Positions 6,123-13,758 of a DNA stretch of 16,029 bases are shown one piece after another. Position numbers and translations under genes: made by a program. Location: the NCBI GenBank assembly GCA_905372155.1, contig CAJPNZ010000074.1:1-16029 (forward strand), read 5' to 3'. The notes under the pieces are model-generated. The model saw nothing but the letters and a program-made list of their open reading frames with translations, searched no databases and had not been told where the DNA came from. This DNA comes from Propionibacteriaceae bacterium (GTDB lineage Bacteria; Actinomycetota; Actinomycetes; Propionibacteriales; Propionibacteriaceae). How positions within the stretch are numbered: position 1 is the first letter of the stretch; the number at the start of each line of letters is the position of its first letter.

Positions 6123-7028
6123 TCAGTCCGCGCCGAGCGACCGCAGCCACTCGGATGCCTCCTCAAAAGCCTCGTCGTCGAAGCCTCGGCGCACATCGGC
6201 CGGTTGGGCATCGGCGCGTGGGTAGGAGCCGAGGAAGATCACGTCGCGGCAGATCCGCCGCAGCCCGAGGAGGGTCTCGGCGAGGCGGCGGTCGTCGAGG
6301 TGGCCCTCCGCGTCGATGGCGAAGCAGTAGCTGCCGAGGATGGTCTTGGTGGGACGCGACTCGATGCGACACAGGTTCACCCCGCGCACCGCGAACTGCT
6401 GCAGGATCTCCAGGAGGGCTCCCGGGTGGTCCTGGTGCATGTAGGCCACCAGGGTGGTCTTGTCCGCGCCGGTGCGTTCCGGCACCCGGCCCGGGCGGGA
6501 AACCACGATGAACCGGGTCACCGCGCCCGGGTTGTCCTCGATGGAGTGGGCCAGCTCATCGAGCCCGTAGAGTCGGCCCGCGACCCGCGCGCAGATGGCG
6601 GCGTCGTAGCGGGACGCCGGGTCCGCGACCTCCTTGGCCGCGCCCGCCGTGGAACCGGCCTCCGTCACCTGCGCGTCGGGGATCATCGTGGCCAGCCAGT
6701 CGCGGCACTGCGCGGCAGCGTGTCCGTGGGTGAGCACCGAGGTGACAGCGTCGAGGGTGGTGCCGGGACGCACGTAGATCCCGAACTCGACGGGAATCAC
6801 CACCTCACCGGTGATCACAAGGGGATCGCCGTCGACGAGCTTGTCGAGGGTGGCGGAGACCCCGCCCTCCACGGAGTTCTCGATCGGCACCACGACGCCG
6901 TCGACATGTCCCTGCCTGACAGCGTCCAAGGCCTCACCGACGCTGGCGAAGGGAACTCCGTCGGAATCGTCGATGGTGAGCAAGGCCTGATGAGTGAACG
7001 TCCCCGCGGGTCCGAAATATCCGAGCAC
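6123..7028 (-). CDS. pheA: Prephenate dehydratase
   Basis: Cytosolic enzyme converting prephenate to phenylpyruvate, the committed step of phenylalanine synthesis. There is no chorismate mutase domain, so it is the monofunctional type usual in Actinobacteria. The N-terminal GYFGPAGTFTHQAL is the family start. PIENSVEGGVSATLD and the catalytic T-R-F in GAVTRFIVV (about residues 171-173 from this start) complete the catalytic domain. The C-terminal ACT domain begins near KTTLVAYMHQDHPGALLE, with the GAL and ESRP motifs that bind the feedback inhibitor Phe. The frame is open to an ATG at 7076. I prefer GTG 7028 (301 residues) because TACCCT lies 6 nt upstream and the known N terminus starts there; GTG 7034 is also possible. 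It precedes serS on the same strand and is divergent from the WXG100-like gene. Confidence 0.93.
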   Translation of the reverse strand: MLGYFGPAGTFTHQALLTIDDSDGVPFASVGEALDAVRQGHVDGVVVPIENSVEGGVSATLDKLVDGDPLVITGEVVIPVEFGIYVRPGTTLDAVTSVLTHGHAAAQCRDWLATMIPDAQVTEAGSTAGAAKEVADPASRYDAAICARVAGRLYGLDELAHSIEDNPGAVTRFIVVSRPGRVPERTGADKTTLVAYMHQDHPGALLEILQQFAVRGVNLCRIESRPTKTILGSYCFAIDAEGHLDDRRLAETLLGLRRICRDVIFLGSYPRADAQPADVRRGFDDEAFEEASEWLRSLGAD

Positions 7029-7034
7029 CCGCAC

Positions 7035-7040
7035 AGGGTA
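7035..7040 (-). promoter_or_regulatory. -10 box TACCCT of pheA
   Basis: TACCCT on the minus strand is followed by 6 nt and GTG 7028. It fits TANNNT with leaderless spacing. It would be inside the coding region if the ATG at 7076 were used. Confidence 0.35.
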
Positions 7041-7095
7041 TCGCCGCGCGACCTGCCATGGCCGCGGCATCCCCACCGGTGACCCCTCCCGGGCA

Positions 7096-7101
7096 TATGG
7101 T
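7096..7101 (+). promoter_or_regulatory. Possible -10 box TATGGT of the WXG100-like gene
   Basis: TATGGT fits TANNNT. It would give a leader of about 28 nt containing the Shine-Dalgarno-like GGAAGAG (7121-7127) before ATG 7136. No clear -35 is seen. Confidence 0.3.
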
Positions 7102-7135
7102 CTTTTTTGACAACACCCGACCGGAAGAGAAAACC

Positions 7136-7705
7136 ATGGCCCCCGAGCACGCGGACAACCCCGTGATGGCGCAGGCCGCTGGACAGGTCGAGACGAAACA
7201 CCAGCAGATCCACGACCTCCAGATCCGGCTGCAGAAACAACTCCCCGCGCTCGCCGCGCACTGGGACGCGCACGAGTTCACCGTGTTCCAGCACGACTAC
7301 AGCCGGTTCGACTCCGAGTTCGAACGTGTGAAACAGGGCCTCGACATGGTGCACGCCAGTCTGACGGGGCAGGCGGAGGTGCCCATCCCTCCCGCACCCG
7401 CCCAGGACCGCCGGGCGCACTCTGAGAGCCCCCGACCTGACCGCCCCGCGGCAATGCCCGAGGGCGTCGCGGGTCTGGTCGACGCCAACGCCGAGCTGAG
7501 CGCCCTCCTGGCGGTGCTGCAGGGCGAGTTGATGGGTTCCATGGCGCAGTGGGACGACGCCGCCCGGCACGCCTGGACCGTGGCGCAGTCCTCGTGGGAC
7601 GAGTCGAACCGCCGCCAGCAGGACATCGTGGCGGGGCTCCCGGAGGCCATGACCCGCGCCCACGGTTCGGAGGTCTGGTTTCCCACCGCCCCGGCCGCCA
7701 GCTAG
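7136..7705 (+). CDS. Protein with two WXG100-like helical-hairpin modules
   Basis: 189 residues with no signal peptide. Two stretches share the ESAT-6/WXG100 layout of a helix, a turn with Trp, and a second helix. Module 1 is residues about 10-78, with W43 in AHWDAHEF. Module 2 is about 111-175, with W139 in AQWDDAAR. They are joined by a Pro/Ala/Arg linker (82-108). In both the canonical W-x-G is altered (W-D-A, W-D-D). Module 1 has Y55-x3-D59, resembling the type VII secretion signal YxxxD/E. WXG100 proteins are normally about 100-residue dimers, so this would be a fused pseudo-dimer. No secretion ATPase or other ESX component is in the window. ATG 7136 is chosen over upstream frame extension (to 7058) because of GGAAGAG before it. 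The family call is by pattern only. Confidence 0.7.
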   Translation: MAPEHADNPVMAQAAGQVETKHQQIHDLQIRLQKQLPALAAHWDAHEFTVFQHDYSRFDSEFERVKQGLDMVHASLTGQAEVPIPPAPAQDRRAHSESPRPDRPAAMPEGVAGLVDANAELSALLAVLQGELMGSMAQWDDAARHAWTVAQSSWDESNRRQQDIVAGLPEAMTRAHGSEVWFPTAPAAS

Positions 7706-7792
7706 GACGCACCCCAGGGTCACCCCCGGGCGCACCGGGCCGGTGATCGGCGCCTCACCATCCTTTCCGCTGCGACGCGCACCAGGAGCCCC

Positions 7793-8572
7793 TCACCCCT
7801 GGGCCCTCAGCCCGTACCAGCAGCAGACCACCAGGGCCACCAGGACCATCGGAAGCCAGATCACCGGCATATGGGCCAGGAGCAGAAGGGCGAGGAACAC
7901 TTCCTCGAGTTGCCTCAGTTGAACCATGAACAGGTATCCGAGGAAACCCGGCCAGGTGCTCCCCGTCGCCAACGTGACCAGAGCCGGGGGAATCACCAGC
8001 AGGGACCCGAGAAGCATCGATATCACCATCGTCACCGGGTCCCGAGGTTCGTATCCCATCTGCGCCAGCCCGGAGCAGAAGGCGACGATCACCGTCGCCC
8101 ACACCGGGCCGAACCGTGCGCGCAGCCGGGGCAGGGCATAACCGAGGAACAGCAAATTGACCGCGAACGTGATCCAGACCGGTTCCACCAGGGCCCTGAT
8201 CATGAACTCGGTGGAAAAGAGATAGAACTCGCCGTCCGGGGCCGGTGTTCTGCTCCTGAGCCAGTCAGCCGCGATCAGCCAGGTCCCGAGGGAGATGGCG
8301 GACATCCCGAGCCCCACCACCAATGCCCACCCCAGGTCCTTGACCCTGAACCGTCCCACACAACCCCGAAGGGTCGTGCCCTCGCGCCGCAGCAGCCACC
8401 ACAACACCACCAGGCCGATCGCCCCGAGAACCGACTTCCCGGTGTCGTACCAGCGGGAGTCGTATCCGCTGGCCTGCAGCCAGAACCCGAATCCTGCGAG
8501 CGGAAGCGTGAACGACGACAGAATCATCAACGGCCCCCACAGCGACCCCCGGGGCATCGCTTCATCCACCAT
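7793..8572 (-). CDS. Polytopic membrane protein resembling a catalytically dead CPBP protein
   Basis: 259 residues with about seven hydrophobic helices, so an inner-membrane protein. Residues 130-220 match the general layout of the CPBP (CAAX protease and bacteriocin-processing) domain: LFLGYALPRLRARFGPVWAT recalls EExxFRGyLxxxLxxxxG, and the following GLAQMGY recalls the FGxxH segment. The catalytic glutamates would be V138-N139, the Arg L143 and the His Q171, so if the relationship is right it is not a protease. Two starts are possible: ATG 8572, or ATG 8557 with GGTGGA upstream. It begins 33 nt after the aat stop on the same strand, so it is probably co-transcribed with aat. If the CPBP resemblance is false, it is simply an uncharacterised membrane protein. 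Confidence 0.75.
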   Translation of the reverse strand: MVDEAMPRGSLWGPLMILSSFTLPLAGFGFWLQASGYDSRWYDTGKSVLGAIGLVVLWWLLRREGTTLRGCVGRFRVKDLGWALVVGLGMSAISLGTWLIAADWLRSRTPAPDGEFYLFSTEFMIRALVEPVWITFAVNLLFLGYALPRLRARFGPVWATVIVAFCSGLAQMGYEPRDPVTMVISMLLGSLLVIPPALVTLATGSTWPGFLGYLFMVQLRQLEEVFLALLLLAHMPVIWLPMVLVALVVCCWYGLRAQG

Positions 8573-8605
8573 GCGAAAAGTGTGCCCGCCGCAGGGATCA
8601 ACGGA

Positions 8606-9301
8606 TCAGGTGTGGGCCGCCAGCAGCTGCCGAGAATCCCAGCGCTCGGCATTCGACCACGTGTTGCGGTGTTCTCCCTCCAGGGCGACGTCCAACCGGG
8701 CCAGGTAGTCGTCGCGGGACAGTTCGATCACACCGAGACTCGCCAGGTGCGGGGTCAGCCACTGCACGTCCAGCAGATCGACGCGGGCCCTGGCGAGTTC
8801 CGCCACCAGCCTGAGCAGCGCCACCTTGGACGCGTCGCGGCCCAGTTCGGAGTGGTGAAACATGGATTCCCCCGCGAACATCCCTCCCTGGTGCACCCCG
8901 TAGAGTCCCCCGACCAGCCGGCCGTCGGAATCCCAGGTCTCGACGCTGTGCACGTACCCGGCCTGGTGGAGGGCGGTGTAGGCGAAGGCGATGCGGTCGT
9001 CGATCCAGCCGTCGGGGCGTTTCGGGTCGGCGCAGGCGGCCAGCACGTCGGGGAAGGCGTGATCGACGGTGGTGGTGTAGCGGGCCGCCGTCTTGCGCAG
9101 CGACCGGGTGATGCGCAGCCCGCCCGGTGGCAGCACGGCACGTCGCAGCGGCGACCACCACCCCATCCACTTCTCCACGGGCATGGGGAACACCCCGCAG
9201 CGGTAGGCGACCAGCGCCAGGGCGGGGTCGAATTCGTCGCTGTACCCGATCAGGTCGGAGTTCGGCCAGGCATCGGGTGATCCGAAGACGTTGTCGAGCA
9301 C
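8606..9301 (-). CDS. aat: Leucyl/phenylalanyl-tRNA-protein transferase
   Basis: Cytosolic enzyme that moves Leu or Phe from aminoacyl-tRNA to proteins with N-terminal Lys or Arg, marking them for ClpAP/ClpS-type degradation (N-end rule). From GTG 9301 it has 231 residues, matching the family (about 230). Family marks are YRCGVFPMP (33-41), WWSPLRRAVLPP (48-59), GWIDDRIAFAYTALHQAGYVHSVE (98-121), GGLYGVHQGGMFAGESMFH (131-149) and DASKVALLRLV (156-166). The frame is open to 9598, but the extra N-terminal 99 residues have no family counterpart and would overlap the divergent EcsC-type gene. No good Shine-Dalgarno sequence is seen at the GTG. The downstream membrane protein gene is probably in the same operon. 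Confidence 0.95.
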   Translation of the reverse strand: MLDNVFGSPDAWPNSDLIGYSDEFDPALALVAYRCGVFPMPVEKWMGWWSPLRRAVLPPGGLRITRSLRKTAARYTTTVDHAFPDVLAACADPKRPDGWIDDRIAFAYTALHQAGYVHSVETWDSDGRLVGGLYGVHQGGMFAGESMFHHSELGRDASKVALLRLVAELARARVDLLDVQWLTPHLASLGVIELSRDDYLARLDVALEGEHRNTWSNAERWDSRQLLAAHT

Positions 9302-9414
9302 GGTTCCCAGTCTTGCAGGGTCACGGGGTCTCCCGTCGTCGCGGGTTCCAATTGATCGTTTTCCCGGTCGCGGTGAGGGTTTCGCACGACATCCGCGCCA
9401 CAACCTTTCCCAGT

Positions 9415-9434
9415 GACATAATGCGACATAATGC
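9415..9434 (+). promoter_or_regulatory. Tandem 10-bp repeat with two CATAAT boxes
   Basis: GACATAATGC is present twice back to back (9415-9424, 9425-9434). Each copy contains CATAAT, one base from TATAAT, 10 bp apart (one helical turn) and upstream of ATG 9462. It could be two overlapping promoters or a duplicated site. No clear -35 is visible. Confidence 0.4.
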
Positions 9435-9461
9435 GGGACGGGGTAGAAGGACGGTGAGAGG

Positions 9462-10157
9462 ATGAGCGACGCGAAGGATAGCAACAGCAAGATGGTCGCG
9501 ACGGCCGAAGGCCTGACGTCGGACGCCTTCCACCGGCTCCTGGACCTCGCCATCAAGGGTCGCGGAAAACTGCTGGGGGCCCGCACCATCGCGAACAATC
9601 AGCTGCGCCACCACCAGGACCACGAGGGCGCCATCCGCTGGCTGTCGAACCAGCACATCGCATTGGCCGGGGGCCAGGGATTTGCGACGAACTGGGGCGG
9701 TTTCCTGTTGTCGCTGGTGACCATTCCCGCGAACATGGCGGCGGCCGCCTTCATCCAGGCGCGTGCCGTCGCCGCCATCGCGCACCTGCGCGGCTACGAA
9801 CTGGACGATCCCCGGGTCCGCACCGCGATCCTGGTGGTCATGCTCGGCCCGCGCGGATCCGCGGCTCTCATCGCAGCGGGTGACCTGCCCAGCTCCGCGG
9901 CCGCCGTCGCCACCGCACCCGCCTTCGACCCGCGACTCGACGCCCGCGTCTCCCGGGCGCTCCTGGAACAGTCGATGAACCACGTCGGGGGCAAACGGCT
10001 TGGTGTGTTCCTGGCCAAGAAGATCCCCCTGGTCGGCGGCGGGGTGGGCGCGGTGGTGGACGGCTGGTCGACGCGCTCCATCATCCAGTACGCCCAGGAG
10101 CAGTTCATCTCCCGACGCCCCCGAGCCACGGGCTACGTTGTCATCGTGGAGAACTGA
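9462..10157 (+). CDS. EcsC-family protein
   Basis: 231 residues, related to the C-terminal component named for Bacillus EcsC; its biochemical role is unknown. Characteristic features are a hydrophobic glycine-rich stretch then WGGFLLSLVTIPANMAAAAFIQARAVAAIAHLRGY (78-112), with DDPRVRTAILVVML (115-128). Near the C terminus are KRLGVFLAKKIPLVGGGVGAVVDGWSTRSI (178-207), the typical lysine-containing GKxxPLxGxxxGxxxD region. The helices are hydrophobic, so it may associate with the membrane. GTGAGAGG before the ATG acts as the ribosome binding site. It stands alone between divergent aat and ilvA and has its own promoter candidate and terminator. Confidence 0.85.
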   Translation: MSDAKDSNSKMVATAEGLTSDAFHRLLDLAIKGRGKLLGARTIANNQLRHHQDHEGAIRWLSNQHIALAGGQGFATNWGGFLLSLVTIPANMAAAAFIQARAVAAIAHLRGYELDDPRVRTAILVVMLGPRGSAALIAAGDLPSSAAAVATAPAFDPRLDARVSRALLEQSMNHVGGKRLGVFLAKKIPLVGGGVGAVVDGWSTRSIIQYAQEQFISRRPRATGYVVIVEN

Positions 10158-10205
10158 CCGTTCCCCACACCTGTACGCCTCATCACAGACCGTCCCGGGC
10201 CCGAA

Positions 10206-10227
10206 CCCCGCAGCGGAAGCTGCGGGG
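10206..10227 (+). terminator. Hairpin after the EcsC-family gene
   Basis: CCCCGCAGC and GCTGCGGGG form a perfect 9-bp stem closed by a GGAA tetraloop, 48 nt after the stop codon. There is no T-run, as is common in actinobacteria. Confidence 0.6.
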
Positions 10228-10277
10228 GCACGCGGTGACGTGTCTCCGTGAAGAGTGCGGATCCCGTCTCTGACGAG

Positions 10278-10283
10278 CACAAT
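10278..10283 (+). promoter_or_regulatory. Possible -10 box CACAAT of ilvA
   Basis: CACAAT lies 7 nt before GTG 10291, where no Shine-Dalgarno sequence is present. It is weaker than the other boxes because the first T is missing. Confidence 0.3.
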
Positions 10284-10290
10284 TGGGTCC

Positions 10291-11559
10291 GTGACTGTGC
10301 TTTCCGACTTGGCTGCCCTCGTTCCCGACGCCCGCGACCGGCTGAGGGGAGTGGCCCGCATCACCCCCGTCGAGCTGAACCAGCGACTCACGGAGGACAC
10401 CGGCTCCGAGGTGTGGTTGAAACGCGAGGATCTCCAGCCCGTGCGTTCCTACAAGCTGCGGGGCGCCTACAACCTGATCTCGCAGCTCCCTCCCGAGGCG
10501 CGGGACGCCGGTGTGGTGTGCGCGTCGGCCGGCAACCACGGGCAGGGGGTCGCGTTCGCGGCGGCGACGCTGGGTATCGGCGCGGTCGTCTACGTGCCCA
10601 CCACCACGCCCCGGCAGAAACGCGACCGCATCCAGGCGCTGGGGCGCGGTCACGTCGAGCTCGTCATGGAGGGCGCCACCTACGACCAGGCCTCCCGGGC
10701 CGCGGCTCGGTTCGCGGAGACCAACGACCGCATCCTCGTGCCCGCCTTCAACGACCCGCGCACCGCCGCCGGGCAGGGCACCGCCATCGCGGAGGCCGTC
10801 GAACAGCTCGGGTTCGTGCCGGACGTCGTGATCCTGCCCGTCGGTGGCGGGGGTTTGATGTCGGGTGCCGCGGCCTGGTTGCGCACCCACCACCCGCAGG
10901 TGCGGATCATCGGGGTGGAACCGGACGGGGCGCCGTGCGTGGCGGCCGCGATCTCCGCGGGGCGCCCGTTCCCGCTGACCAACATCGACACCTTCGTCGA
11001 CGGTGCCGCGGTCAGCCTCGTGGGTGACTACACCTTCGACGTCATCAACGAGGCGAAGATCGAACTGACCCGCATCCCCGAGGGACAGGTGTGCTCCGAG
11101 ATGCTCGCCATGTACCAGACCGACGGCATCATCGCCGAACCCGCCGGGGCCCTCGCGGCCGCCGCCCTGCCCACCGGCGGGGTGGGCTTGCGCGTCCACG
11201 TCCCCGCCGGGTCGCGGGTGCTGAGCATCGTCTCGGGCGGCAACAACGACGTCGCCCGCTACGCCGACATCGTGGAACGGTCGCTGCTGCACGAGGGTCG
11301 CAAGCACTACTTCCTGGTCAACTTCCCGCAGCAGCCGGGCGCGTTGCGGCGTTTCCTCGACGAGGTGCTCGGCCCCGACGACGACATCACCTACTTCGAG
11401 TACGTGAAACGCTCCAGCCGGGAGGTCGGCCCGGCCCTGGTCGGCGTCGAGCTCAGCAACCCCGGGGACTACCGCTTCCTCCTGGCCCGCATCACCGAAT
11501 GCGGCATGGAGGTCAACGAGGTCGATTCCACCAGCCCCTATTTCCGTTTCCTGGTGTAG
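10291..11559 (+). CDS. ilvA: Threonine ammonia-lyase (threonine deaminase), biosynthetic
   Basis: Cytosolic PLP enzyme that converts threonine to 2-oxobutanoate and ammonia, the first step of isoleucine synthesis. From GTG 10291 it has 422 residues. The PLP lysine is in VRSYKLRGAY (K55). SAGNHGQGVA (79-88) and the glycine loop VGGGGLMSG (184-192) hold the PLP phosphate. The C-terminal 95 residues, from about GRKHYFLVNFPQQPGAL, form one ACT-like regulatory domain rather than the two of the E. coli enzyme, matching the shorter Bacillus/Corynebacterium type under isoleucine feedback. Alternative starts are GTG 10297 and GTG 10255. No ilv neighbours are present, so it is transcribed alone. Confidence 0.93.
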   Translation: MTVLSDLAALVPDARDRLRGVARITPVELNQRLTEDTGSEVWLKREDLQPVRSYKLRGAYNLISQLPPEARDAGVVCASAGNHGQGVAFAAATLGIGAVVYVPTTTPRQKRDRIQALGRGHVELVMEGATYDQASRAAARFAETNDRILVPAFNDPRTAAGQGTAIAEAVEQLGFVPDVVILPVGGGGLMSGAAAWLRTHHPQVRIIGVEPDGAPCVAAAISAGRPFPLTNIDTFVDGAAVSLVGDYTFDVINEAKIELTRIPEGQVCSEMLAMYQTDGIIAEPAGALAAAALPTGGVGLRVHVPAGSRVLSIVSGGNNDVARYADIVERSLLHEGRKHYFLVNFPQQPGALRRFLDEVLGPDDDITYFEYVKRSSREVGPALVGVELSNPGDYRFLLARITECGMEVNEVDSTSPYFRFLV

Positions 11560-11660
11560 AGGCTGATTGCGGCAGCAAACGGCTGGGGGCCTGCGCTCAG
11601 CAGACAAACCAAACCCCACGGGCGCGAACATCGACAGAGCTTCCTCACGGAAAACGGAGT

Positions 11661-11666
11661 TAGGCT
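11661..11666 (+). promoter_or_regulatory. Possible -10 box TAGGCT ahead of the immunity-like pair
   Basis: TAGGCT matches the -10 boxes seen at xseA and its divergent neighbour. It would give a leader of about 66 nt for the gene at 11739, which has its own Shine-Dalgarno sequence (AAAGGAG, 11727-11733). Confidence 0.3.
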
Positions 11667-11738
11667 GGACACACGGGAAGACCCGACGGCCCCGAACCGT
11701 TCCCTGGCAAGCAGGCAGACGCGCAGAAAGGAGTCGAT

Positions 11739-12187
11739 GTGATTGCCAGCTTGAAGACAACAGGGAAATCAGCCGAGGAGATCCTCTCTCTCCTGCAAGA
11801 AACACTGGCCCAGTGGCTGCCGCCCCAGGGCGCCACTCGCATCGCCCTGGAGACAAGCGGACCGGGGTACGCGGATGGCTCGACCCCGTCCTGACCGCCC
11901 AGGACGGCACGCGCACCCGCATCCGGGACCCCTTCGCGATCGGCTCGGCGACGATGGATCTGCGTCGGGCAATGGCTGAGCCGGAGCGCGGGGCGTGGAC
12001 GTGGGCTCGTCTGTGGATGAGCGCCGACGAACTCCGACTCCACCCCCGCGATGCCCAGCACACCCCCGACTGGCTAGCCCAAGGCGCCGAACGCGCCCGC
12101 ACCGCCCCGCCTCCGCATCCTGATGAGAACGAAGGCGTGTACCAGGCCATCACCGAGCAAGAACGCGACGCCCGCCGCAACAGCTGA
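11739..12187 (+). pseudogene. Frameshifted immunity-like gene
   Basis: GTG 11739 follows AAAGGAG by 5 nt and reads a sensible sequence, MIASLKTTGKSAEEILSLLQ then ETLAQWLPPQGATRIALETSGPGYA. It then stops early, at TGA 11892-11894. One frame over (codons starting one base earlier) the protein continues as GWLDPVLTAQDGTRTRIRDP and on to ERGAWTWARLWMSADELRLH and TPDWLAQGAER, ending at 12187. One extra G near 11872 would join them into about 149 residues. The composite (N-terminal helix, LPP, beta strands, Arg plus acidic/G-x-W, then TPDWL) resembles small immunity proteins of polymorphic toxins such as the YezG/DUF600 type, but that assignment is weak. The gene precedes an Imm33-type gene by 79 nt. 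It is either a decayed gene or a sequencing error. Confidence 0.6.
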
Positions 12188-12266
12188 CACAGGACAACCG
12201 CACATCATCAGAACCGGAGAACACCCGGCAACCCAGTCATCGCCACCCGATTGGAGGAGCACGTCC

Positions 12267-12614
12267 GTGAGCACGCAGAAGTTCACCGAGTTCATCAAGG
12301 ATTCCGGAGGCTGCCTGGTCTCCCGCAACATCATCGACGGCAGGGTCCACATCAAATGGGTCCGACGGGAAAGGTCCGCCAACCCCGTCGACACCGGGTG
12401 GCGGATCCTGTCCGACATCGACACCGACGATTTCCTGAACGAACCGGGCAACCTCATCGTTGCCAGCTTCAATTCCATCGCCAACCTCGAGCCCGCCCTG
12501 ATCGGCATCTACAACCTACCCGTGGGCGCCGATCTCCAGCTCGTCGTCCAGGACGGACGCCGCCGCTGGCACGACAACACCACCGGCCAGGACATCACCG
12601 ACCAACTCCTGTAG
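12267..12614 (+). CDS. Imm33/DUF2185-type immunity protein
   Basis: 115 residues starting with MSTQKFTEF from GTG 12267, with GGAGGAG (12253-12259) 7 nt upstream. Family-like marks are GCLVSRNI (15-22), WVRRE (31-35), NPVDTGWRILSD (39-50), the acidic DIDTDDFLNEP (50-60), then FNSIANLEPAL (69-79) and LPVGADLQLVV (84-94). This is the layout of DUF2185, also called Imm33: a small cytoplasmic protein proposed to neutralise a toxin from polymorphic toxin systems. A 20-residue tail (RRRWHDNTTGQDITDQLL) follows the domain. No toxin gene is visible, so it would be an orphan immunity gene. It is convergent with ispH. Confidence 0.75.
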   Translation: MSTQKFTEFIKDSGGCLVSRNIIDGRVHIKWVRRERSANPVDTGWRILSDIDTDDFLNEPGNLIVASFNSIANLEPALIGIYNLPVGADLQLVVQDGRRRWHDNTTGQDITDQLL

Positions 12615-12665
12615 AAACACCCGGAGCGCAACCCCCGTCGCAGGCCGGCCCGGCGCCCGGGAAGG

Positions 12666-13703
12666 TCAATCGGCGCCCACGTCAAGGGGTTCGTGTTTCT
12701 TCGCCGCCTCGTCACCTCGCCGGCCGGGGTGGCGGCGGGATCGTCGCTGATCTTCCCCGCCCAGGTCGCGGCGCAGCTCCGGGGGCAGGGCGAAGGTCAG
12801 GTTCTCCTCGATGAGGCGTTCCTCGTCGGCCTTCGGGAAGCCCCGTTCCCTCAGCAGCGCCAGCGCCCCCTGCACCAGTTCGTCGGGCACGGAGGCCCCC
12901 GAGGTGAGCCCGATGGTGGAGATACCGTCGAGCCATTCGTCTCGGATCTCGTGGGGGTAGTCGATGCGTTCGGAGCGTTTCGCCCCGGCCTCGAGCGCTA
13001 CCTCCACCAGGCGCATCGAGTTCGACGAGTTCCGCGACCCGACCACGATCATCAGGTCGCAGTGGGGTGCGATCTGCTTGACCGCCTGCTGCCGGTTCTG
13101 GGTGGCGTAGCAGATGTCGTCGGTGGGTGGGCTCACCAGCAGCGGGAACCTCTGCCGCAGCCGGGTGACGGTCTCCATGGTCTCGTCGACGCTGAGGGTG
13201 GTCTGCGACAACCAGACGAGGGGTTTGTCGGTGGGCAGGTCGAGGCGGTCGACGTCGTCGGGGCTCTCCAGGAGGGTGGTGCGGTCCGGGGCCTCCCCCA
13301 TGGTGCCCTCCACCTCCTCGTGCCCGGCGTGCCCGATCAGGAGGATGTCGGTGTCCTTGGCGGCGAACCGTTTCGCCTCGCGGTGCACCTTCGTCACGAG
13401 CGGGCAGGTGGCGTCGATTGTGCGCAGCTCGCGGCGGACCGCCTCCTCACGGACGGCCGGGGAGACACCGTGCGCGGAGAACACCACCAGGGCGTCGGCG
13501 GGCACCTCGTCCAGTTCGTCGACGAAGATCGCGCCCCGTTTCTCGAGGGTCGAGACGACGTGTTTGTTGTGCACGATCTGTTTGCGCACGTAGACGGGCG
13601 GGCCGTAGGTCTCGAGGGCCTTCTCCACGGTGGTGACGGCACGGTCCACGCCCGCGCAGTATCCGCGTGGCGCAGCGACGATGACCCGCTTGCTGGTGCT
13701 CAT
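12666..13703 (-). CDS. ispH: 4-hydroxy-3-methylbut-2-enyl diphosphate reductase
   Basis: Last enzyme of the MEP isoprenoid pathway. It reduces HMBPP to IPP and DMAPP and is a cytosolic 4Fe-4S protein. The three cluster cysteines are visible: C16 (APRGYCAGV), C100 (DATCPLVTKVH) and C198 (DICYATQNRQ). Substrate residues are H45 (VHNKHV), H78 (SAHGV), H128 and E130 (GHAGHEEVEGT), and the T/S sets QTTLSVDET and SRNSSNS, followed by TSGASVPD. Length is 345 residues, with a basic then acidic tail of about 37 residues (RRSRRHPGRRGDEAAKKHE) beyond the fold. ATG 13703 is chosen over 13724 because TACACT lies 7 nt upstream and the protein proper starts there. It lies 55 nt downstream of the YwiC-like gene but has its own promoter. 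Confidence 0.97.
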   Translation of the reverse strand: MSTSKRVIVAAPRGYCAGVDRAVTTVEKALETYGPPVYVRKQIVHNKHVVSTLEKRGAIFVDELDEVPADALVVFSAHGVSPAVREEAVRRELRTIDATCPLVTKVHREAKRFAAKDTDILLIGHAGHEEVEGTMGEAPDRTTLLESPDDVDRLDLPTDKPLVWLSQTTLSVDETMETVTRLRQRFPLLVSPPTDDICYATQNRQQAVKQIAPHCDLMIVVGSRNSSNSMRLVEVALEAGAKRSERIDYPHEIRDEWLDGISTIGLTSGASVPDELVQGALALLRERGFPKADEERLIEENLTFALPPELRRDLGGEDQRRSRRHPGRRGDEAAKKHEPLDVGAD

Positions 13704-13710
13704 GCGGGCC

Positions 13711-13716
13711 AGTGTA
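13711..13716 (-). promoter_or_regulatory. -10 box TACACT of ispH
   Basis: On the minus strand TACACT is followed by 7 nt and ATG 13703. There is no Shine-Dalgarno sequence, so a leaderless transcript is likely. Confidence 0.5.
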
Positions 13717-13758
13717 CGGGGCACGCACCGTCCCTCGGCGTTTCCGACCGGCCGCCGG

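Noticed and set aside
5935..6150. 71-residue SPKLVEP-repeat protein as a real gene
   Set aside because: No ribosome binding site, and the repeats are intergenic-type; kept only as a finding.
7302..7325. LexA/SOS-like GTTCGA...TTCGAAC sequence
   Set aside because: It lies inside the WXG100-like coding region, and the spacing does not match the actinobacterial SOS box.
10183..12180. 665-codon minus-strand open frame opposite ilvA
   Set aside because: It is a high-GC shadow covering ilvA and the immunity-like region, with no motifs or ribosome binding site.
11567..12187. 206-residue protein as an intact gene
   Set aside because: Its first 100 residues are non-protein-like, while the overlapping frame from 11739 has a Shine-Dalgarno sequence and sensible sequence; a frameshift explains both.
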